From: Planctomycetaceae bacterium
Lineage (GTDB): Bacteria; Planctomycetota; Planctomycetia; Pirellulales; Thermoguttaceae
Direction of reading: 5' to 3'
DNA length: 10,696 nt
Assembly (NCBI GenBank): GCA_031287585.1
Contig: JAITST010000538.1
Span: forward strand, 1-10,696
Under the pieces are notes generated by a model that had not been told where the DNA came from, made no database searches, and was given only the letters and a program-made list of their open reading frames with translations. The translations under genes and the position numbers were made by a program. The stretch's first letter is position 1. Each line of letters starts with the position of its first letter. This document shows, in pieces, positions 6,321 through 10,696 of the stretch.

Positions 6321-6348
6321 GAACCGCACACAGTCACCATTGCGGCTC
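6321..6348 (-). promoter_or_regulatory. Stem-loop in the 5' leader of the small gene-cmk unit
   Basis: On the minus strand GAGCCGCA (6348-6341) can pair with TGCGGTTC (6328-6321), 8 pairs including one G-U, around a 12-base loop. It lies near the beginning of the ~83-base leader predicted from the promoter at 6368-6396. No T-run follows, so it is not a terminator. It may stabilise the mRNA or be a regulatory leader. Confidence 0.3.
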
Positions 6349-6367
6349 ATAAAACTCACGACGGGAG

Positions 6368-6396
6368 ATAGTAATGAAATCAGGTGAGGAAGTCAA
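6368..6396 (-). promoter_or_regulatory. Sigma70-type promoter for the small gene-cmk-propeller unit
   Basis: On the minus strand TTGACT (6391-6396, 5 of 6 matches to the -35 box) is followed by exactly 17 bases and TACTAT (6368-6373, 4 of 6 matches to the -10 box). Transcription should begin near 6361, leaving a leader of about 83 bases before the ATG at 6278. It lies in the 302-base gap between the small gene and ettA. The rest of that gap holds the leader stem-loop, an AT-rich stretch with no recognisable gene, and a REP-like pair. Confidence 0.6.
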
Positions 6397-6503
6397 GAGC
6401 AAAAATTTTTGTGCAAGTTTGCGCGGATTTTATGCTATACTTGTTACGGTTGATAATTGTTCACGACCACATGTTGTCTCAAACAAACTTAATTTCGCCA
6501 TCC

Positions 6504-6565
6504 CCGTCGGCTGAAGCCGACGGCAATGTTCTTTGTTATTTCTTGCCGTCGGTTTCGGACAACGG
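6504..6565. repeat. REP-like inverted pair of 24-base palindromic units (copy 2)
   Basis: Unit A' (6504-6527) contains a perfect 9-bp palindrome, CCGTCGGCT, GA, AGCCGACGG, and ends in GGCAAT. After ~14 bases comes the inverted, decayed unit B' (6542-6565), which keeps TTGCCGTCGG and loses part of its stem. A' and unit B at 3451-3474 are near-identical on opposite strands, differing at two positions. The pair starts 15 bases after the ettA stop codon, so it would form the 3' end of the ettA mRNA. Confidence 0.78.
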
Positions 6566-6580
6566 AGACGATGTCGTTTT

Positions 6581-8260
6581 TCAAACTATTTTTTTGTACT
6601 TTCCGCGTCTATGACCGTACCTGTTTGGGTCGTTGGTTTTTTGTATTTCTTCGTAAGCGGTGAAGTTGCCGTTGAAGAAGTTTACTTTTCCATCGCCTTC
6701 AAATACCAGTAGGTGTGTACAGATTCTGTCCAAGAAAAATCTGTCGTGCGAGATTACTATCGCACAGCCCGCGAAGTCGATTAGCGATTGTTCCAAGACT
6801 CGCATTGTGTTTACATCCAAGTCGTTTGTCGGTTCGTCCAGCAATAACAAATTCCCGCCGCGTTTTAGCAGTTTCGCCAGATGAACACGATTTCGTTCTC
6901 CCCCGCTACACTGACTTAGCAACTTCTGTTGTTGCGTACCGCGAAAGTTGAAACGCGAAACATAAGCACGGCTGTTCATCTTTATGTTTCCCAACTCAAT
7001 TAAATCTTTACCGCCCGTTATTTCTTCAAACACCGTTAAACTATCGTTCAACGCGTCGCGATGCTGGTCAACGTATGCCAGTTGTACCGACGAGCCAATT
7101 TCTATCTCGCCGCTATCGGGTTGCTCTTCTCCGACCACCATTCGGAACATCGTTGTTTTACCGGTTCCGTTCGGTCCGATGACACCCACTATCCCGCCGC
7201 GCGGTATATCGAACGAACAACGGTCAATCAATACCGTCCGGTTGTTTGCGATGTCAAAACCTTTCGTAACATTTTTGAACGCAAGCACTTTGTCACCCAA
7301 CCGCGGACCCGGCGCGATTTGAATTATCGCGTCGCTCTTGTCGTCGAGCGTCTGCTGCGATGCTAGTTTTTCGTATGCGTCAACACGTGATTGGTTCTTT
7401 TGCAAACGACCTTTGTGAGCCATTTGTATCCAGTCTAACTCTCGTTTCAACGTTTTCTGACGTAACGATTCCTGTTTCTCTGACACACGCAACAGTTCCG
7501 CTTTCTGGGCAAGCCAAGACGAATAGTTTCCTTCAAACGGAATCCCGCGGGTGTTTTCGAGTTCGAGAATCCACTTCGTGATGTTGTCGAGAAAGTAACG
7601 GTCGTGAGTTACGATGATTACTGTTCCCTGATATTCACGTAACGTACCTTCGAGCCAGTAAACCGTTTCCGCGTCGAGATGGTTCGTCGGTTCGTCGAGC
7701 AACAACAGGTCTGGTTTTTCGAGCAACGCCATACATAGCGCAACACGCCGCCGTTCACCGCCGGAAAGTTTTCGTACTATGGCATCGTCGGGCGGTAACA
7801 CTAACGCATCGGCTGCGATGTCGATTGTACGGTCGATTTCCCAACCGTTGACTGCGTCGATTTCTTCCTGAAGTTTCCCCATCTTTTCGAGCAACGCATC
7901 GAAGTTGTCTGCCTGTTCGGGGTCTGCCATCGCAACGGATACCTCGTTGAACGCGTCGATTTTCTCTTGAATTGGGGCAACGGATGTCAAAAGGTTTTCG
8001 CGGACAGTCGCGTCGAGCAATAACTCCGGTTCTTGCGCAACATACTTGACACGCATCCCTTTCGTGAGAACAGCCGTACCGTCAATGTCGGTATCAAGTC
8101 CCGCCATAATTTTGAGCAACGTTGACTTGCCGGCACCATTCTCACCGACAATCCCAATCTTCGCACCATAGTAAAACGAAAGATTGATGTTAGAGAGAAC
8201 CGTCTGTTCACCGTAACGTTTTGTAACGCGGTTCATCTCGAATATAAAATGTGGAGTCAT
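6581..8260 (-). CDS. ettA: Energy-dependent translational throttle protein EttA (ABC-F)
   Basis: EttA binds the ribosomal E site and gates entry into elongation according to ATP/ADP level. From the ATG at 8260 the protein has 559 residues (E. coli EttA 555). It starts MTPHFIFEMNRVTKRYG, matching the family N-terminus. Domain 1 has Walker A GENGAGKST (39-47), signature LSGGERRRVAL (165-175) and Walker B LLLLDEPTNHLD with Glu190. The linker/arm contains HKGRLQKNQSRVDAYEKL, an EttA hallmark. Domain 2 follows PGPRLGDKV and has Walker A GPNGTGKTT, signature CSGGERNRVHLAKLL (Cys451 replaces the usual Leu) and Walker B LLLLDEPTNDLD with Glu476. The end, RRGKYKKIV, also fits EttA. A longer frame opens at 8341, but that start lies inside the upstream nuclease remnant and before the predicted promoter (8294-8321), so I reject it. 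No Shine-Dalgarno is seen before 8260. Confidence 0.95.
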   Translation of the reverse strand: MTPHFIFEMNRVTKRYGEQTVLSNINLSFYYGAKIGIVGENGAGKSTLLKIMAGLDTDIDGTAVLTKGMRVKYVAQEPELLLDATVRENLLTSVAPIQEKIDAFNEVSVAMADPEQADNFDALLEKMGKLQEEIDAVNGWEIDRTIDIAADALVLPPDDAIVRKLSGGERRRVALCMALLEKPDLLLLDEPTNHLDAETVYWLEGTLREYQGTVIIVTHDRYFLDNITKWILELENTRGIPFEGNYSSWLAQKAELLRVSEKQESLRQKTLKRELDWIQMAHKGRLQKNQSRVDAYEKLASQQTLDDKSDAIIQIAPGPRLGDKVLAFKNVTKGFDIANNRTVLIDRCSFDIPRGGIVGVIGPNGTGKTTMFRMVVGEEQPDSGEIEIGSSVQLAYVDQHRDALNDSLTVFEEITGGKDLIELGNIKMNSRAYVSRFNFRGTQQQKLLSQCSGGERNRVHLAKLLKRGGNLLLLDEPTNDLDVNTMRVLEQSLIDFAGCAIVISHDRFFLDRICTHLLVFEGDGKVNFFNGNFTAYEEIQKTNDPNRYGHRRGKYKKIV

Positions 8261-8291
8261 AGAGGTTGTTGGTATTTTTTTGTTATTGTGG

Positions 8292-9103
8292 TCAGTATAA
8301 TTCTTCCGCAAATTCGTCCAATGTTTGGCACGTTGCGGCAAGGACAGCCAAGGATGTCAAGGCAATCAGACTATTCATTTGTTTAATTTCCGTTTCAATT
8401 CTTTTAGGAACTTTCTTAAATCGTGTTCGTAAAACATTTAAAACAATACTCCGCTCACCCTCGGCTTTACCTATCGCTATTCCGTCGGCATAAATTTCAT
8501 CAATAACTGATGTTGACATAGTTAAAACTCCTTCCTTTTCGGTTTGTTTGATAAGATTCTCACACTTGTCCTTAGTAAAATGTTTTGCACTGGTTACAGC
8601 GTAGAACAGTGAATCATTCCATTCTTTTTTTGATTTCGGCAAATGCAACGTTGGTCGTAACTTTCGATATATCGCCATAAGTTGGTCAACAACATCCGTA
8701 CTGAATACCGCCTGCAAAACCATAAAAAGTACACACAATTCAACGTCATCAGGAAAATCTTGCGGTTTGAGCGGCGTTACATCGAACAACAAACCCCGCA
8801 TATTCAACGTAAAAGACTCCATCCCGTTTAACACCCGTACCAATTCAATCAACTCGGTCGGAGCGGTAAATTTCTCCTCGCCGTGATGAAAAATAATCGG
8901 AATAACCACCGGGAGTAAAAACGTTTTCAATAACCACTTCGATTCACTATCCGCATCCTCAACCTTTTTCAATTCACGTTCCCAAATGCGAACAACGTAA
9001 TCTTACATTCGGCAACTTCTAAAAACCCCACTATTCCGTTCAGCAAGTCTCTAATTTTTCGGTGTTTGTTGTTTTGAGTCAATAGGTTTTTAGAAGATGC
9101 CAT
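8292..9103 (-). pseudogene. Decayed Rpn/YhgA-like nuclease-transposase family gene lacking its catalytic core
   Basis: Two pieces are visible. The first starts at ATG 9103, with AGGAAG 5-6 bases upstream, and reads MASSKNLLTQNNKHRKIRDL, then LNGIVGFLEVAE, before running out of frame to a TGA at 8969-8971. The second, in another frame, reads DYVVRIWERELKK from about 9003 and continues without stop to 8292. It carries the family's recognisable LPVVIPIIFHHG segment and a C-terminal region with DGIAIGKAEGERS, typical of PF04754-type Rpn proteins (RecA-independent recombination-promoting, PD-(D/E)XK fold). The ~100 residues that should hold the nuclease core are missing at the junction near 9000-9010. 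This implies an internal deletion with frame change. A TTG at 8972 would give a 226-residue C-terminal product, but no nuclease. The family is multicopy and mobile-like. Confidence 0.75.
8294..8321 (-). promoter_or_regulatory. Candidate ettA promoter inside the nuclease remnant's 3' end
   Basis: On the minus strand TTGGAC (8316-8321) is followed after 16 bases by TATACT (8294-8299, 5 of 6 matches to the -10 consensus). Transcription would start near 8287, about 27 bases before the preferred ettA ATG at 8260. The boxes lie in the last codons of the Rpn-like remnant. The -35 box is weak (3 of 6). Confidence 0.4.
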
Positions 9104-9153
9104 TCATTCTTCCTTCTTCTCACAAAATATCTACACCAGATTACATTTAACTC

Positions 9154-10269
9154 TCACTCCCTCACCTGCACTGGCAATACACCCGGCATCAGGTAGTAAC
9201 CGCGAGGTGTCGTTATGTCGGATATGGTGCTTTTTATCGCTCGTTGCGTTTGAACTGACGAGTGGGCATCGCTTTCGCTCAATAACGTTTCCATAAACGT
9301 TGACGACTTTTTGTATCGGACAACTTTATAGTCTGTCAACGCCGCCCGTGCTTTCGCGTCCTCGATTGCGTCTTCCAGAAAACCGATTGAGTCAATCAGC
9401 CCGTTCTCCTTCGCTTGTACAGCGGAATAGATTTGACCAGTCGCCAACTTATTGAGTTTTTCCGGTTCTTCGGCAAACGCCTGACGGTTATCACGAATTA
9501 TCTCCTTGAACCGCTCAAACGACTCGTTCACATACGACTGCCACAACTCACGCTCCTCCGTTTTCATTGGCTTCGACATACTGCCCATCGTTTTGAACGG
9601 TCCGGTTACAATCGGGTCAGAGGAAACGCCAATTTTTTCAAATAACGACGACATATCGTAGTGTGGAACGATAACGCCAATCGAACCGGTTGTCGTTGTC
9701 GGCTCCGCGTAGATAATATCGCCGCACATCGCAACGTAGTAACCGCCGCTAGCCGCCAAAGAACCCATACTCACAATGATTGGTATGTTGCGGTCGGACT
9801 TGAGTTTTTTGAGACGATGCAGGTATTCGTCGCTGCCGGAAATCGTTCCGCCCGGCGAATCAATACGCAATACAATCGCTTTGATGTCGCCGTCGTCCGC
9901 GATACTCTTAATCTGACGATTGATGAACGATTCGTCGCCGCCCATTATCAAACCGTCAACACGCAACACGACGATTTTGTCCTTTGCCTGAACGTTGCCG
10001 GAAAGATGTTTCTCGCCGAGTGCCTCACTTTCGTTAATCACCATCGAGAGCAAAACCGTGAATATAACCATCGCGGCAAACAAGCACCCGAAAAAAACAA
10101 CAAACGAAAACATCATAAAAAACAAACGCGCGAACCAGTTAGTACGCGGCGGCGGACAAATAATATTAATCGGCGGCGACTGCGGCGCAGTATGAACCGG
10201 CAACGTCGGCGGCACATCGCGAGAACCGGTAGTTTGATAAATATCGGGATTGTTAAATCCATTACTCAT
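9154..10269 (-). CDS. sppA: Signal peptide peptidase SppA (S49 family)
   Basis: SppA is a membrane-anchored serine protease that degrades cleaved signal peptides and related membrane-embedded fragments. The 371-residue protein has a Pro-rich cytoplasmic N-terminus (1-44), one transmembrane segment (about 49-78) and an S49 domain (about 98-310). Visible motifs are VLRIDSPGG (133-141), SLAASGGYYVA with the predicted nucleophile Ser174, TTGSIGVI (194-200) and TGPFKTMGS with the predicted general base Lys226. That is the Ser-Lys dyad of the short, single-domain SppA type rather than the double-length E. coli form. A further ~60 residues of unknown role end with GYYLMPGVLPVQVRE. The start is firm: ATG at 10269 has AGAGGA 6 bases upstream (10276-10281). 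It has its own promoter candidate at 10333-10341, so it is probably transcribed alone. Confidence 0.94.
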   Translation of the reverse strand: MSNGFNNPDIYQTTGSRDVPPTLPVHTAPQSPPINIICPPPRTNWFARLFFMMFSFVVFFGCLFAAMVIFTVLLSMVINESEALGEKHLSGNVQAKDKIVVLRVDGLIMGGDESFINRQIKSIADDGDIKAIVLRIDSPGGTISGSDEYLHRLKKLKSDRNIPIIVSMGSLAASGGYYVAMCGDIIYAEPTTTTGSIGVIVPHYDMSSLFEKIGVSSDPIVTGPFKTMGSMSKPMKTEERELWQSYVNESFERFKEIIRDNRQAFAEEPEKLNKLATGQIYSAVQAKENGLIDSIGFLEDAIEDAKARAALTDYKVVRYKKSSTFMETLLSESDAHSSVQTQRAIKSTISDITTPRGYYLMPGVLPVQVRE

Positions 10270-10275
10270 AATAGT

Positions 10276-10281
10276 TCCTCT
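10276..10281 (-). promoter_or_regulatory. Strong ribosome binding site of sppA
   Basis: AGAGGA on the minus strand lies 6 bases before the ATG at 10269 and fixes that start. It contrasts with cmk, ettA and the propeller gene, which have no clear Shine-Dalgarno. Confidence 0.7.
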
Positions 10282-10299
10282 GTAAAAAGGGTTACATAG

Positions 10300-10696
10300 T
10301 TAGTGAAAGAAACGCGAACAAAACAAGATACCATTATAACAATCCCGTGCAATGTTAGGAAGGGGCGGTACAAAATCACTCGTCTCGCCGCCCTGATACA
10401 CCGACTGTTGATAATTGTTTGTGTCGCGATTTAGTGTAACCAAACCTAAATCGGACTCGACATCGCGGTTGTGAACAATTTCAATCGTGTTTGGAATACG
10501 CCGTTGACAAATTTTTTAACGTCTTGTGAAACCAACCACTTTAGATGCAAGCCATAATACCAAGCGGACTATCGTTACGGCATAGATTTAACAACTGTGT
10601 CCCAAGTGCATTGTCGCCTTCTAATGCTTGTTTGATTGCTGCTACTTTTTTGTTATCACTGATAATGTAGTCACCTAGCGTTATCGTTCCGTCCAA
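10300..10696 (-). pseudogene. Frameshifted remnant of an unrecognised gene, running off the window
   Basis: Three overlapping minus-strand frames read as continuous protein-like sequence. Frame one, open at the window edge, includes DGTITLGDYIISDNKKVAAI, then KQALEGDNALGTQLLNLCRN, and ends at TAA 10541-10543. Frame two (10568-10446) gives LHLKWLVSQDVKKFVNGVFQ and ends at TAG 10446-10448. Frame three (10515-10300) gives RIPNTIEIVHNRDVESDLGL, then VTLNRDTNNYQQSVYQGGE and TSDFVPPLPN. Each step shifts in the same direction, as two single-base losses would do. I do not recognise the protein. The end of frame three runs into the sppA promoter, so the original gene end was probably before about 10345. 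Sequencing error is possible, but two errors within 100 bases are less likely than decay. Confidence 0.55.
10333..10341 (-). promoter_or_regulatory. Extended -10 promoter for sppA
   Basis: The minus strand reads TGTTATAAT: a perfect TATAAT box (10333-10338) with the TG of an extended -10 one base upstream. No good -35 box is found at 16-18 bases, which extended -10 promoters do not need. Transcription would start near 10326, giving a leader of about 57 bases. The box overlaps the decayed end of the upstream gene remnant. Confidence 0.55.

Noticed and set aside
6433..6441. Plus-strand extended -10 box TGCTATACT, possibly driving an RNA through the REP pair
   Set aside because: There is no matching -35 box and no plus-strand gene downstream; such short AT-rich boxes arise by chance.
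8261..8341. N-terminal extension of EttA from the ATG at 8341
   Set aside because: The added 27 residues match nothing in the family, lie inside the nuclease remnant and precede the predicted transcription start; the ATG at 8260 gives the family N-terminus.
9661..10299. Long plus-strand ORF of 212 codons opposite sppA
   Set aside because: It is antisense to a motif-complete sppA, has an Arg/Asn/His-rich composition typical of a reverse-frame shadow, and has no ribosome binding site.
6449..10419. Shared 13-mer GTTGATAATTGTT at 6449-6461 and 10407-10419
   Set aside because: A single 13-base match is expected by chance at about this rate in a window of this length, and flanks are unrelated.
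1..10696. TGA recoded as tryptophan (alternative genetic code)
   Set aside because: The PfkB kinase, cmk, ettA and sppA genes all end in TGA at the family-typical length and use TGG for Trp, so TGA is a normal stop.

Overview
The window looks like chromosomal DNA of a Planctomycetota-type bacterium (tentative; perhaps a moderately AT-rich gut or environmental lineage). The hints are a CMP kinase with EGRDQGS where many phyla have EGRDIG, a secreted beta-propeller protein with an acidic DDPFG tail, and weak or absent Shine-Dalgarno sites before several housekeeping genes. No rRNA, tRNA, CRISPR array or complete insertion sequence is visible.

Left end (1-2412, + strand): an AT-rich accessory segment. 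It holds the 3' part of a large secreted or surface protein ending in a GHSLGG lipase domain, cut by an in-frame TGA at 883-885. The same frame then runs on as convincing protein to a TAA at 1120-1122. An ankyrin-repeat lipoprotein starts 26 bases later. The pair resembles a lipase effector with its ankyrin immunity partner. A short, probably truncated ORF follows and nearly abuts the convergent sugar kinase gene.

Centre (2413-8260, - strand): a PfkB-family kinase; a likely transcription unit of small protein, cmk and secreted beta-propeller protein, read from a good sigma70-type promoter at 6368-6396; and ettA, an ABC-F translation factor. Two kinds of small dispersed repeats sit between the genes. 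One is a GC-rich REP-like palindrome found twice as an inverted pair, each time just downstream of a stop codon (3413-3474, 6504-6565). The other is an AT-rich dyad of 42-46 bases that fills both intercistronic gaps of the cmk unit.

Right end (8292-10696, - strand): a decayed Rpn/YhgA-like nuclease gene that has lost its catalytic core and whose tail seems to carry the ettA promoter; sppA with its own extended -10 promoter and strong ribosome binding site; and, upstream of sppA, a gene remnant spread over three frames that runs off the window.

Housekeeping roles are nucleotide metabolism (cmk), translation control (ettA), envelope protein turnover (sppA), envelope structure or assembly (beta-propeller protein) and sugar phosphorylation (PfkB). 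The less ordinary content is the broken lipase/ankyrin pair, the two repeat families and the amount of gene decay.
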